A stretch of 64,000 nt of DNA, from positions 1 to 64,000 of the forward strand of contig VERE01000014.1 in the NCBI GenBank assembly GCA_018882835.1, read 5' to 3'. The notes beneath the pieces were generated by a model that did no database searches, was not told the origin of the DNA, and saw nothing but the letters and a program-made list of their open reading frames with translations. The translations under genes and the position numbers were made by a program. This DNA is from Limnohabitans sp. (GTDB taxonomy: Bacteria > Pseudomonadota > Gammaproteobacteria > Burkholderiales > Burkholderiaceae_C). Below, piece by piece: positions 17,167 through 27,428 of this stretch; within the stretch, counting starts at the first letter, position 1, and each line of letters begins with the position of its first letter.

Positions 17167-17952
17167 ATGAATGAGGTTTTTTTGAGTGATGCATCGCAAA
17201 CGCGTCCGCCGCGCTACCGCGTTTGGGGCCGGTGGGCCTTGTTGGGGATGGCCTGGGCAGGAATGGTGGCCGCCTTGCTGTGGGGTCGAGCGCAGTTGTC
17301 TTTGGCGGATGAAGCCATGGCTTTGCAGGCCATCATGGCGGCCCGTCAGCAGGAGCCAGAGCTGGTGACCCTGTCCTTGCTGGAAAGCCCCACAGACTGG
17401 TCTCAATTGCATCGGCGCGTGGCGCTCGAAGGGTTTTGGCTGGCTCAGCACACGGTGCTGCTCGAAGGACTTGACGCGCAGGGCCGAAGCGGTACCTGGG
17501 TGATGACCCCACTTCAGCTTGACGCCAGCACGGCCGTGTGGGTGCAACGCGGCTGGATTCCCCGCAGCAGTGCCATCAACGGTTCATGGCCAGAGTTTGA
17601 GACGGAAGGTGGCGTGGTCAGATTACAAGGGCGTATTTCGCCGGAACTTTCAACCCCGGCGGTTGTCACGGCTGGAGCGCCACCCAGTGCGTCAGGGTCT
17701 TCCAAGATTAGGCAAAATCTCAGCTTGGCGCAGTTTCGCGAGGAAACCGGCGTGCAGATGCTGGCGGTGGTCATGCAAACCGATGACCCGGACCCAGGGC
17801 TGGCACGCGAACTGCCTAGCCCTGCAGCCCAGGCAGCTCATCACCAGGTCGTGGCCCACCAGTGGTTTGTCCTGGCGGCTGTGTTGGCGATGGTATGCCT
17901 TTGGTTTCATTTGTTTCAACCCCTTCTTCATGCAAGACGCTCTTCTTCCTGA
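17167..17952 (+). CDS. SURF1-family cytochrome oxidase assembly protein
   Basis: A protein of about 261 residues with two membrane segments, near residues 22-42 and 236-254, enclosing a periplasmic domain with the SURF1 pattern (RVALEGFW, then TWVMTPL and VWVQRGWIP). SURF1 aids haem A delivery to cytochrome c oxidase subunit I. ATG 17167 is preferred to the TTG at 17161 that overlaps the preceding stop. The next gene is the haem A/O synthase and SCO follows, so this is a cox accessory operon. The cox structural genes are outside the window or elsewhere. Confidence 0.85.
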   Translation: MNEVFLSDASQTRPPRYRVWGRWALLGMAWAGMVAALLWGRAQLSLADEAMALQAIMAARQQEPELVTLSLLESPTDWSQLHRRVALEGFWLAQHTVLLEGLDAQGRSGTWVMTPLQLDASTAVWVQRGWIPRSSAINGSWPEFETEGGVVRLQGRISPELSTPAVVTAGAPPSASGSSKIRQNLSLAQFREETGVQMLAVVMQTDDPDPGLARELPSPAAQAAHHQVVAHQWFVLAAVLAMVCLWFHLFQPLLHARRSSS

Positions 17953-17985
17953 TCGCCTTTTTGATTGGCAACGTTATCGTTTTCT

Positions 17986-19971
17986 ATGAGCGTCGACCTT
18001 TACAACCTCAGCCCCGTCGGGCACCTGCTGATCATGGGGGCCTTGCTGGCTTTGGGCCCTTTGACCTGGGTCTGGCTGCGCCACCGGCGCCAAAGCCCGG
18101 GGCATCGGGTTCGACAGTTGACCTTGCTGACCCTTTTTCTCACCTTTGACCTGGTGATGTTCGGCGCTTTCACGCGCCTGACCGATTCGGGCCTGGGCTG
18201 TCCGGATTGGCCCGGCTGCTATGGCCACGCCAGCCCGGTGGGTGCCGCAACCCAGATTGCGCTTGAGCAGGCCCGCTTGCCCACTGGCCCTGTCACCGAG
18301 GTGAAGGCCTGGATCGAGATGCTTCACCGTTACTTTGCGACGGCGGTCGGCGTGCTCATTTTGACCTTGGCCATCCATGCCTGGTGGCCCCGACGTGTTG
18401 GCGAACCCTTGCATCAGCCTGCCAAGGGGCTGGCCACGCTGACATTGATATGGGTGATGCTGCAGGGCGCGTTCGGTGCCCTGACCGTCACCATGAAGCT
18501 GTTTCCCGCCATCGTGACCTTGCACCTGTTGGGTGGCCTGATCTTGTTGGCCTTGCTCACATGCCAGGCCGTGGCGCAGAGCTGTTTGCTGGGCCTGTCG
18601 AAGCCGGTGACAGTTTCCGCCGCATTGCGCAAAGGGTTGTGGGCGGGCACAGCCTTGCTGCTGGTGCAAGTGGTGCTGGGCGGCTGGGTCAGTACCAATT
18701 ACGCAGTGCTGGCTTGCACTCAATTTCCCATGTGCCAGGACAGCTGGTGGCCGGCCATGAATTTTTCATCCGCCTTCGAGCTGTGGCGGCCTTTGGGCCT
18801 GATGCGAGACGGTCAGACCATTCCCTTCGAGGCCTTGACGGCCATTCACTACACGCACCGGCTGATGGCCTATGTTGTGTTCCTGGTGTTGGGGGGACTG
18901 GCTTGGGTCATGCGCAGTCAAGGGCTGCGCACCCAGGCGCGCTGGCTCAAGTGGCTCCTCTTGTTGCAGTTGCTCACAGGCGTTTCCAACGTCGTGCTCG
19001 ACTGGCCTTTGCTCGCCGCTGTCTTGCACACGGGCGGTGCTGCGGCTTTGCTGGTGACGCTGACCTGGTCGTTGGCCCTGAGCCGCACCGAGCCTGAGGC
19101 GACGCTTTCGCGTTGGCAGCAATTCAATGCGCTGACCAAGCCACGCGTCATTCAACTGATTGTGTTTTGCGCGCTCATCGGCATGGTGCTGGCGGTGCCC
19201 GGGGTGCCCAGCTTGGCCGAAGTGGGCCTGGCCGCCCTCGCATGCCTGGGCATCTGGCTGGTCGCGGGTGCGGCGGCGGCATTCAACTGCATTGTGGAGA
19301 AAAAGATTGATGCGCGCATGAAGCGCACAGCCTGGCGGCCGACAGCCAAAGGCGAGTTGAGTGACAAGGAAACTTTGTGGTTCTCTGCTGCCTTGTGCAC
19401 CGCGGGTTCGGCCATTCTTTACCTGGCGGTGAATCCTCTCACCATGTGGCTGACCTTCGCCACCTTTGTGGGTTACGCAGTGATTTACACCGTGATTCTC
19501 AAGCCCTTGACGCCCCAAAACATCGTGATCGGCGGTGCTTCTGGTGCCATGCCACCGGTGTTGGGTTGGGCAGCAATGACGGGTGAGGTTGGGCCGGAAG
19601 CCCTGATCCTGTTCCTCATCATTTTTTTGTGGACGCCGCCCCATTTCTGGGCACTGGCCTTGTACCGTGTCGAGGACTACCGCAAATCAGGCCTGCCCAT
19701 GCTGCCGGTCACCCATGGCAACGCCTTCACCCGTTTGCAAATTTTGTTGTACACCTGGGTGCTGCTGGCGGCATGTCTGATGCCCTTCATCTACGGCATG
19801 AGCGGCTGGTTTTACCTGGTCTCGGCACTGTTGTTGAGTGTGGGATTTTGCGGTTACGCCTGGGCCCTTTGGCGCAACTACTCGGATGCCCTGGCGCGCA
19901 AAACCTTTCGCTTCTCCCTGATCCATCTGAGCCTGCTGTTCGCAGCCTTTCTGATCGACCATTACCTTTGA
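17986..19971 (+). CDS. Fused haem A synthase (CtaA) - haem O synthase (CtaB)
   Basis: One 661-residue polytopic protein. Residues about 1-365 are a COX15/CtaA haem A synthase, with [15 protein letters not shown] and the four expected haem-ligand histidine regions ([31 protein letters not shown]). Residues about 375-661 are a CtaB/COX10 protohaem IX farnesyltransferase, starting [18 protein letters not shown] and containing the prenyl-diphosphate binding [19 protein letters not shown]. The domains are normally separate adjacent genes. Fusion would channel haem B to haem O to haem A. ATG 17986 is chosen; a TTG at 17965 is possible. The frame is open throughout. Confidence 0.93.
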   Translation: MSVDLYNLSPVGHLLIMGALLALGPLTWVWLRHRRQSPGHRVRQLTLLTLFLTFDLVMFGAFTRLTDSGLGCPDWPGCYGHASPVGAATQIALEQARLPTGPVTEVKAWIEMLHRYFATAVGVLILTLAIHAWWPRRVGEPLHQPAKGLATLTLIWVMLQGAFGALTVTMKLFPAIVTLHLLGGLILLALLTCQAVAQSCLLGLSKPVTVSAALRKGLWAGTALLLVQVVLGGWVSTNYAVLACTQFPMCQDSWWPAMNFSSAFELWRPLGLMRDGQTIPFEALTAIHYTHRLMAYVVFLVLGGLAWVMRSQGLRTQARWLKWLLLLQLLTGVSNVVLDWPLLAAVLHTGGAAALLVTLTWSLALSRTEPEATLSRWQQFNALTKPRVIQLIVFCALIGMVLAVPGVPSLAEVGLAALACLGIWLVAGAAAAFNCIVEKKIDARMKRTAWRPTAKGELSDKETLWFSAALCTAGSAILYLAVNPLTMWLTFATFVGYAVIYTVILKPLTPQNIVIGGASGAMPPVLGWAAMTGEVGPEALILFLIIFLWTPPHFWALALYRVEDYRKSGLPMLPVTHGNAFTRLQILLYTWVLLAACLMPFIYGMSGWFYLVSALLLSVGFCGYAWALWRNYSDALARKTFRFSLIHLSLLFAAFLIDHYL

Positions 19972-19983
19972 AATGAGCCGCCC

Positions 19984-20568
19984 ATGCTGAACCGTCGAAT
20001 CCTGGGCCTGGTCATGCTGGCTTGCAGTCTGTTGTTGGCTTGCACCCCCGATAAACCCTCTTTCAAGTCGATTGACATCACTGGCGCCGATTACGCCAAA
20101 GGGTTCACGCTGACGGACCAACATGGCAAAGAGCGCTCTCTGAGCGATTTCAAGGGCAAGGTGGCCGTTTTGTTTTTTGGCTATACCCAGTGCCCGGATG
20201 TTTGCCCTACCTCCATGACCGAGCTGGCCGAGGTCAAGCGTTTGCTGGGCAGCGATGGCGAGCGCTTGCAAGGCTTGTTCATCACGGTCGACCCAGCGCG
20301 CGACACGCCTGAGTTGCTGAAGGCCTACATGGCCAATTTCGACCCCAGCTTTTTGGCGTTCAGCCCGACGCCAGAACAATTGTCAGAGGTGGCCAAGCAT
20401 TACAAGGTGTACTACAAGAAAGTGGACGGCAAAACGCCGACCAGCTACACCATGGACCATTCGGCGGGCAGTTATGTGTACGACACGCAGGGCCAATTGC
20501 GCCTGTACAGCCGCTATGGCAGCGGCGCACAGGCCTTGGCCGAAGACGTTCGGATCTTGCTGAAATAA
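19984..20568 (+). CDS. SCO1/SenC-family copper chaperone lipoprotein
   Basis: A 194-residue thioredoxin-like protein. A lipoprotein signal with lipobox LLLAC places the modified Cys at residue 20. The copper site is CPDVC, with the distal His expected in the TMDHSAGSYVYD region. SCO proteins deliver copper to the CuA centre of cytochrome c oxidase. It starts 12 bp after the CtaA-CtaB gene and closes the cox accessory operon. It is convergent with rpoH. Confidence 0.93.
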   Translation: MLNRRILGLVMLACSLLLACTPDKPSFKSIDITGADYAKGFTLTDQHGKERSLSDFKGKVAVLFFGYTQCPDVCPTSMTELAEVKRLLGSDGERLQGLFITVDPARDTPELLKAYMANFDPSFLAFSPTPEQLSEVAKHYKVYYKKVDGKTPTSYTMDHSAGSYVYDTQGQLRLYSRYGSGAQALAEDVRILLK

Positions 20569-20573
20569 CCCCG

Positions 20574-20597
20574 GGGCGCAAGCGTTTGCACGCGCCC
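20574..20597. terminator. Possible bidirectional terminator between SCO and rpoH genes
   Basis: A GGGCGC/GCGCCC inverted repeat with a 12-nt loop sits in the 36-bp space between two convergent stops. There is no clear U-tract on either side, so intrinsic termination is uncertain. Confidence 0.35.
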
Positions 20598-20604
20598 GTC
20601 TGGC

Positions 20605-21543
20605 TCAGGCGTAGGCTTGCAGCGCCGCCTTCATTTTTTTCATGGCCGCCACCTCAATCTGGCGGATGCGCTCGGCACTGACGCCGTACTCTGCGGCCAG
20701 GTCGTGCAGCGTGAGGCCGCCCGAGCCATCATCGTTGACTTTCAGCCAGCGCTCTTCCACGATGCGGCGGCTGCGGGGGTCCAAGGCTTCCAGAGCGGCC
20801 ACAATGCCATCGCTGGCCATCAGGTCACGCTGGCGTGACTCGATCACGGCGGTGGGCTCGTGGTTGGCGTCGCTCAGGTAGGCGATCGGGCCAAACGCCT
20901 GCTCGCCATCGTCGCTGGGGGCGGGGTCCAGCAACACATCGCCCCCGCTCATGCGAGTTTCCATCTCGATGACTTCTTCGCGCTTGACATTCAAGTCGCG
21001 CGCTACCGAATCAATTTGCGCGTCGGTCAGGCTGTCACGGTGCGTGGCCATGTCACCATCGGTACCGGCATCGGCGCGGAAGCCTTGCTTCATCGAGCGC
21101 AGATTGAAAAACAGCTTGCGCTGAGCCTTGGTGGTTGCCACTTTGACCATCCGCCAGTTGCGCAGGATGTATTCGTGAATTTCGGCCTTGATCCAGTGCA
21201 TGGCATAGCTGACCAGTCGCACGCCCTGGTCGGGGTCGAAGCGCTTGACAGCTTTCATCAGACCCACATTGCCTTCCTGGATCAGGTCGGCATGCGGCAA
21301 ACCATAGCCCAGGTACTGGCGCGAGACCGACACCACCAGGCGCAGGTGCGACATGATGAGCTTTCCGGCCGCGTCAAGGTCGTTGTCATTTTTCAATTGG
21401 CGCGCGTAGGCTTGCTCTTGCTCCAGGGTGAGCATGGGCATGCGATTGACCGCCGTGATGTAGGCGTCCAGGTGCCCCAGAGGGGGCACCAGCGCCCACG
21501 GATTGGCGACCAGAGCAGTAGGGGATGCAGTCAGAGCCGTCAT
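20605..21543 (-). CDS. rpoH: RNA polymerase heat-shock sigma factor RpoH (sigma-32)
   Basis: A 312-residue sigma-70-family factor. Region 2 contains LIQEGNVGLMKAVKRFDPDQGVRLVSYAMHWIKAEI. The RpoH box QRKLFFNLR, diagnostic of sigma-32, follows, and region 4 has the helix-turn-helix LAAEYGVSAERIRQIE near the C-terminus. ATG at 21543 gives the usual length; the frame extends 14 codons upstream but would run into the operator. A perfect CIRCE element lies 36 bp upstream of the ATG, so HrcA probably controls this gene in addition to protein-level control of sigma-32. Confidence 0.96.
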   Translation of the reverse strand: MTALTASPTALVANPWALVPPLGHLDAYITAVNRMPMLTLEQEQAYARQLKNDNDLDAAGKLIMSHLRLVVSVSRQYLGYGLPHADLIQEGNVGLMKAVKRFDPDQGVRLVSYAMHWIKAEIHEYILRNWRMVKVATTKAQRKLFFNLRSMKQGFRADAGTDGDMATHRDSLTDAQIDSVARDLNVKREEVIEMETRMSGGDVLLDPAPSDDGEQAFGPIAYLSDANHEPTAVIESRQRDLMASDGIVAALEALDPRSRRIVEERWLKVNDDGSGGLTLHDLAAEYGVSAERIRQIEVAAMKKMKAALQAYA

Positions 21544-21578
21544 GGTTTGTAACCCTTTCGGATACGAATGACGTAATA

Positions 21579-21605
21579 TTAGCACTCCTTTGGGAGGAGT
21601 GCTAA
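21579..21605. promoter_or_regulatory. CIRCE operator (HrcA binding site) upstream of rpoH
   Basis: The sequence is TTAGCACTC, then 9 bases, then GAGTGCTAA: an exact match to the CIRCE consensus on both 9-bp arms with the canonical spacer. It lies in the rpoH leader. The HrcA repressor gene is at 43920-44927. Binding here would repress rpoH transcription until heat titrates HrcA from GroEL. Confidence 0.97.
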
Positions 21606-21615
21606 TCCCTGTTGT

Positions 21616-21643
21616 ATTTAGGGTAATCCCTTGGTTTCAAGGG
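21616..21643 (-). promoter_or_regulatory. Candidate sigma-32-like promoter of rpoH
   Basis: On the minus strand CCCTTGAA is followed after 12 bases by CCCTAAAT. This resembles a sigma-32 promoter (CTTGAA and CCCCATnT), although the spacing is at or just below the short end. The start point would fall next to the CIRCE element, as expected for an HrcA-repressed promoter. This is inference from the motif only. Confidence 0.35.
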
Positions 21644-21783
21644 CGTGCCAGGGTTGTGAGCTGGCTCAGGTTGCCGATTCGGCAGGCCACATGCCAGCCC
21701 TGCAGGGTGGTCCCCCATGTGGTCACACCGAAGCGCCGGCGCCTGACGCCAGGAATTGCAGCAGGTCGCCTCGTTGCATGGTG

Positions 21784-22857
<1,074 letters not shown>

Positions 22858-22923
22858 GGACTCGGGGGTTCCTAGAATCGGTCAATTCGTGCGATGTTGC
22901 AAGAACTGCAGGTGACTCATTCT

Positions 22924-24318
22924 ATGAAACGCTTTTCCTTCGGGTTGCCAATCCTGCTGGCGGCCTGTTTTTGGGGGCCGCCGGCCGCGGCCCAGATACA
23001 CCAAACCACCTTGCCCAATGGCATGACGGTCATCGTCAAGCCCGACCGGCGTGCGCCCACAGCCGTGCACATGGTGTGGCTGCGGGTCGGCTCCATGGAC
23101 GAGGTTGATGGCACCTCGGGCGTGGCCCATGTGCTGGAGCACATGTTGTTCAAAGGCACGCCCAGCGTCGGCGCGGGTGAGTTCTCACGCCGTGTGGCGG
23201 CCTTGGGAGGGCGCGAAAACGCCTTCACCAGCAAGGACTACACCGGCTACTTCCAACAAATTCCAGCCAGCCGACTGGTGGACGTGATGCGCCTCGAGGC
23301 CGACCGCTTCGCCAACAACCAATGGCCCGATGAAGAGTTTCGCAAAGAGCTGGAAGTGGTGAAAGAAGAACGCCGCCTGCGCACCGAAGACGCGCCGCGT
23401 GCCTTGCTGTACGAGCAACTGAGCGCCGTTCAGTTTGTCGCGTCCCCTTACCGCCGGCCCATCGTGGGCTGGATGAACGACCTCGACGCGCTGCAACCCG
23501 ACGATGCCCGGGCGTTTTACAAGCGCTGGTACACCCCTCAAAACGCCACCGTGGTGGTGGTGGGCGATGTGGATGTGGCACAGGTACAGCGCTGGGCGGC
23601 AGAGATTTATGGCGCTATTCCGGCTCGGGCATTGCCAGAGCGCAAACCGCGCGAAGAGCCAGCGCAAAGCGGCATGCGCCGCCTCACGGTGAAAGCGCCC
23701 GCCGAGCAAGCCTATGTGGCGCTGTCGTGGAAGGTGCCCGGCTTCAAATCGATGGAAATCACTCCCAGCAACCAGGACGCCTTGGCGCTCACCGTGCTGT
23801 CCGCCGTACTCGATGGCTACAACGGCTCTCGGCTTGACCGCGCCCTGACCCAAGGCGCCGATCGGGTGGCTGACGATGCCGGGGCCTACCATGACTTCAG
23901 TGGCCGCGGTCCGCAAATCTTTGTGCTCGAGGGCGTGCCTGCTGCCGGCAAAACACCCGAGGCTCTGGAAGCGGCCTTGCGTGAGCAAGTCAATCGCATT
24001 GCGCGCGAGGGCATCAGCGAAGCAGAGCTCCAGCGTGTGAAAGCGCAGTGGGTGGCCCAGGCGGTCTACAAACGCGATTCGCTCTTCAACCAGGCGCGCG
24101 AGATCGGCACCTATTGGGTGGAAGGCCTGCCCCTGGACACCAGTGACCGTCTCATTGATTTGCTGCGCGGGGTCACAGCCGATCAGGTGAAGTCGGTGGC
24201 ACAACGTTATTTCGGCGATGACAGCTTGACGGTGGCCCACCTGTTGCCGCAACCGTCCAGCGCCTCAGCGCCCCGCAAACCGACCATGCCCCTGCGGCAT
24301 GGGGAGGGCACACGATGA
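22924..24318 (+). CDS. M16-family zinc metallopeptidase (active subunit)
   Basis: A protein of about 464 residues with an N-terminal signal peptide (hydrophobic stretch ending PAAAQ) and an inverted zinc-binding HxxEH motif HVLEHMLF near residue 70. The distal Glu is in the KELEVVKEERR helix. It is periplasmic. Active and inactive M16 subunits usually pair, and the next gene is the partner. ATG 22924 starts the signal peptide; an ATG ten codons upstream is less likely. Confidence 0.92.
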   Translation: MKRFSFGLPILLAACFWGPPAAAQIHQTTLPNGMTVIVKPDRRAPTAVHMVWLRVGSMDEVDGTSGVAHVLEHMLFKGTPSVGAGEFSRRVAALGGRENAFTSKDYTGYFQQIPASRLVDVMRLEADRFANNQWPDEEFRKELEVVKEERRLRTEDAPRALLYEQLSAVQFVASPYRRPIVGWMNDLDALQPDDARAFYKRWYTPQNATVVVVGDVDVAQVQRWAAEIYGAIPARALPERKPREEPAQSGMRRLTVKAPAEQAYVALSWKVPGFKSMEITPSNQDALALTVLSAVLDGYNGSRLDRALTQGADRVADDAGAYHDFSGRGPQIFVLEGVPAAGKTPEALEAALREQVNRIAREGISEAELQRVKAQWVAQAVYKRDSLFNQAREIGTYWVEGLPLDTSDRLIDLLRGVTADQVKSVAQRYFGDDSLTVAHLLPQPSSASAPRKPTMPLRHGEGTR

Positions 24319-25655
24319 AAACCAACCACAAGCTTATGCGCCGTCTGGTGCTGGTGGCGGGTTTGCTGTGCGCGAGCAACCTGTGGGCCGCCTTGCCCAT
24401 CCAGCACTGGACCGCGCCCAATGGGGCCCGCATCTACTTGGTGGAAAGCCCCTCTTTGCCGATGGTCGACATTCAGATCGACTTTGACGCCGGTTCGCGT
24501 CGCGACCCACCCGGTCAAGCGGGCTTGGCCAGCGCCACGGCGGGCATGCTGTCCAAAGGCATTGCTGCCCAGGGCGGCCAACCGGCTCTGGACGAGAACG
24601 CCCTGGGTGAAGCCTGGGCCGATTTGGGCGCCCTGTTTTCTGCCAGCGCGGGCAGTGACCGCTTCAGCTTTTTCTTGCGCACGCTGACTGTGCCCGATTT
24701 GTTGGAGGGCGCCATCCGCCTGGCTGCGCGCCAATTGGCGCAGCCCAGCTTTCCAGCCCCGGTTTGGGCAATCGAGCGCGACCGGACCGTGGCAGCGCTG
24801 AAAGAAGCCTACACCCGCCCCGGTACGGTGGCGCAGCGCCGTTTTGCTGCGGCGGTGCATGGCGGCCATCCCTATGGCAATGAAGCCGACGAAGCCAGCT
24901 TGAACGCCATTCAGGTGGCTGACATGCGCACTTTTCATGGGCAGTATTTGGACAGCTGTCGTGCCCGTGTAAGTGTGGTCGGCGCCTTGAACCGTGCGCA
25001 AGCTGAACAACGCGTACTGCAATTGTTGGCAGGACTGCCTGCGAGCAAGCCATGCCCTGCGTTGCCAGGGGTTGCCGAAGTGCCTGCGTTGACGCAAGCC
25101 CAAACTGTGCGCGTGCCCTTCGAGTCTGCGCAGGCGCACGTGCTCATGGGGCAGCCTGGCTACAAACGCAACGACCCCGACTTTTTTGCGCTGACCGTGG
25201 GTAATTACATTTTGGGCGGCGGTGGCTTTGTCTCGCGCTTGACTGAGCAGGTGCGAGAAAAGCGCGGCCTCAGCTATAGCGTCTACAGCTACTTTGCCCC
25301 GGGCCTGCACGCCGGACCGTTTGCCGTGGGCTTGCAGACCCGGCCCGACCAGGCCGATCAGGCCTTGCAAGTGGCGCAGGAGGTGGTTCGCACCTTTGTG
25401 GCCGAAGGCCCGACCGAAGCCGAACTGAAGGCTGCGAAAGACAATCTGATTGGCAGTTTCCCTTTGCGTCTGGACAGCAACCGCAAGCTGTTGGATAACC
25501 TGGCCAACATGGCCTGGCATGCGCTGCCTCTGGATTACCTGGACACCTGGACCCAGGCGGTAGACCGCGTCACGGTGCAAGACATTCGTGCAGCCTTTCA
25601 GCGCAAGTTGCAGCCCGAGCGCATGGTCACTGTGACCGTGGGGGCCAAGCCTTGA
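24315..25655 (+). CDS. M16-family peptidase-like protein (inactive partner)
   Basis: A 446-residue secreted protein with signal peptide (LLCASNLWA). It has the M16 fold but lacks the HxxEH zinc motif: the equivalent position reads GLASATAGMLSKG. It keeps the C-terminal R/Y pattern REKRGLSYSVYSYF. It overlaps the preceding peptidase by 4 bp (ATGA), which supports a heterodimer of catalytic and structural subunits. The substrates are unknown. Confidence 0.9.
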   Translation: MKTNHKLMRRLVLVAGLLCASNLWAALPIQHWTAPNGARIYLVESPSLPMVDIQIDFDAGSRRDPPGQAGLASATAGMLSKGIAAQGGQPALDENALGEAWADLGALFSASAGSDRFSFFLRTLTVPDLLEGAIRLAARQLAQPSFPAPVWAIERDRTVAALKEAYTRPGTVAQRRFAAAVHGGHPYGNEADEASLNAIQVADMRTFHGQYLDSCRARVSVVGALNRAQAEQRVLQLLAGLPASKPCPALPGVAEVPALTQAQTVRVPFESAQAHVLMGQPGYKRNDPDFFALTVGNYILGGGGFVSRLTEQVREKRGLSYSVYSYFAPGLHAGPFAVGLQTRPDQADQALQVAQEVVRTFVAEGPTEAELKAAKDNLIGSFPLRLDSNRKLLDNLANMAWHALPLDYLDTWTQAVDRVTVQDIRAAFQRKLQPERMVTVTVGAKP

Positions 25656-26206
25656 AAGCTGGCGAGGTCCGCATCGTTGGCGGGCAATGGAAGCGCACCA
25701 AGTTGGCCGTTCTCGACAAGCCCGGCTTGCGGCCCACCCCTGACCGGGTGCGCGAGACCTTGTTCAACTGGCTGGGCCAAGACTTGACCGGCTGGCGCTG
25801 CCTGGATGCCTTTGCCGGCACCGGCGCGCTCGGGCTGGAGGCAGCCTCACGCGGCGCCCAGGCGGTTATCTTGGTGGAGCAGGATGCCGCGCTGGTGGCG
25901 CAGTTGCACAAGCACGCCCAACGCTTGCAAGCCAGCGCGCTGCAAATCGTGCGTGGCGATGGCCTGAACGCCTTGCGCCAAGCCGAACCCGGAAGCTGTG
26001 ACCTGATTTTTCTGGATCCGCCCTTCGATGCCAACTTGTTCGAGCCCGCATTGAAGGCGGCAGCGCAGGCCCTCAAAGCCAGTGGCTGGATTTACCTGGA
26101 AGCGCCTTCGGCATGGCCGAACGAGGCATTGGCTGCGTTGGGATTGCAGTGTCATCGGCACCTGAAGGCGGGCATGGTGCATGCGCATTTGCTGTGCGTT
26201 GCATAA
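25652..26206 (+). CDS. rsmD: 16S rRNA (guanine-966 N2)-methyltransferase RsmD
   Basis: A 184-residue Rossmann methyltransferase. The motifs are VRIVGGQWKRTKL and RPTPDRVRETLFNWL at the N-terminus, the SAM loop DAFAGTGALGLEA and the catalytic LDPPF (NPPY-like) near residue 115. The start is TTG at 25652, overlapping the previous stop. coaD follows, the common rsmD-coaD order. Confidence 0.93.
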   Translation: MKAGEVRIVGGQWKRTKLAVLDKPGLRPTPDRVRETLFNWLGQDLTGWRCLDAFAGTGALGLEAASRGAQAVILVEQDAALVAQLHKHAQRLQASALQIVRGDGLNALRQAEPGSCDLIFLDPPFDANLFEPALKAAAQALKASGWIYLEAPSAWPNEALAALGLQCHRHLKAGMVHAHLLCVA

Positions 26207-26238
26207 TGGCTTGAAAGATTTTTTCACAAGGACATGGC

Positions 26239-26739
26239 ATGGCCTCTTCAGTGATTGCGGTCTACCCCGGCACCTTCGATCCCATCACCCTCGGCCACGA
26301 AGACATCGTGCGCCGTTCGGCCCAGTTGTTTGGCACGGTCATCGTGGCCGTGGCCGTGGCACATCACAAGAAAACCTTGTTCACACTGGACGAGCGCCTG
26401 ACCCTGGCACGCGAGGCTCTGTCCGATTGTCCCAATGTTCAGGTGGCCTCGTTCGATGGCCTGGTGCGTGACTTCGTGCTGCAACAAGGCGCCAAAGTGA
26501 TGGTGCGCGGCGTGCGCTCCATGACCGACTTTGATTACGAGTTTCAGCTCGCCGGCATGAACCGTCACCTGGCGCCAGATGTGGAAACCATCTTTCTCAA
26601 CACCTTGGACATTTACCAGTGTGTCTCCAGCACCCTGGTGCGAGAAATCACTTTGCTGGGGGGCGACATCGCCAAGTTCGTCTCGCCTGGCGTGCATCAA
26701 CGCTTGTTGGCCAAGCGCAAGGAACGCAACGGCGCATGA
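26239..26739 (+). CDS. coaD: Phosphopantetheine adenylyltransferase CoaD
   Basis: A 166-residue nucleotidyltransferase that forms dephospho-CoA from 4'-phosphopantetheine and ATP. It shows the N-terminal YPGTFDPITLGHEDIV with the TxGH motif and the C-terminal 'STLVREIT' loop. The length is normal. The stop overlaps the ATG of the histidine phosphatase gene. Confidence 0.96.
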   Translation: MASSVIAVYPGTFDPITLGHEDIVRRSAQLFGTVIVAVAVAHHKKTLFTLDERLTLAREALSDCPNVQVASFDGLVRDFVLQQGAKVMVRGVRSMTDFDYEFQLAGMNRHLAPDVETIFLNTLDIYQCVSSTLVREITLLGGDIAKFVSPGVHQRLLAKRKERNGA

Positions 26740-27428
26740 GGCCCACCGAGCTGCTGCTGATTCGCCATGGTGAAACCGACTGGAACCGGGCCTTGCGCTT
26801 TCAGGGGCAAGTCGACATTGCGCTGAACGACATCGGTCATCAGCAAGCGCAGCGCGTGTGCGACCATTTGCAGCGCACCGACTGGGCGCAGGCCCTGCAT
26901 TTGCACAGCAGCGACTTGTTGCGCGCGCGCCAAACCGCAGAGCCTTTTGCCCGAGCCTTGCCGCGCACCTGCCAGCCCCGCAGTGGCTTGCGCGAGCAAA
27001 ACTTTGGCATTTTCGATGGCTTGAGCACCCACGAAATTCAAGCACAGCACCCGCAGTTGTGGGCGCAATGGCGTCGCTTCGAAGCAGATTTTGCGCTGCC
27101 ACAGGGCGAGAGCACGCGTCAGTTTCATGCGCGCGTGATGGCGGAACTGCAAGAGATTGCACACCACCATGCGGGCGAGCGGGTGGTGGTGGTCACCCAC
27201 GGCGGCGTGCTGGACATGGTGTGGCGCAGCGTGCATCAACTGTCACTCAACGGGCCACGCCAATGCGATATTCCCAATGCAGGGCTGAACCATGTGCAAG
27301 TGACGCAAGGCCGCTTCGAGATCCTGGCCTGGGCCGGCACGCCTCACCTTGCAGGCATGCCTCCCCAGCCGATTTACCGCCCACCGCCCGAGGTGCTCAC
27401 GCCCAACTCAGCGCCGACAGGTCATTGA
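26736..27428 (+). CDS. Histidine phosphatase family protein (GpmB/CobC-like)
   Basis: A protein of about 230 residues with the phosphohistidine motif LLIRHGETDWN at residues 6-16, the second catalytic His in VVTHGGVLD near residue 153 and an acid in the 'REQNFGIFDG' region. Substrates in this family range from phosphoglycerate to cobalamin precursors and cannot be told here. ATG 26736 overlaps the coaD stop. The 3' end overlaps the convergent peptide-binding protein gene by 32 bp. Confidence 0.9.
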   Translation: MRPTELLLIRHGETDWNRALRFQGQVDIALNDIGHQQAQRVCDHLQRTDWAQALHLHSSDLLRARQTAEPFARALPRTCQPRSGLREQNFGIFDGLSTHEIQAQHPQLWAQWRRFEADFALPQGESTRQFHARVMAELQEIAHHHAGERVVVVTHGGVLDMVWRSVHQLSLNGPRQCDIPNAGLNHVQVTQGRFEILAWAGTPHLAGMPPQPIYRPPPEVLTPNSAPTGH

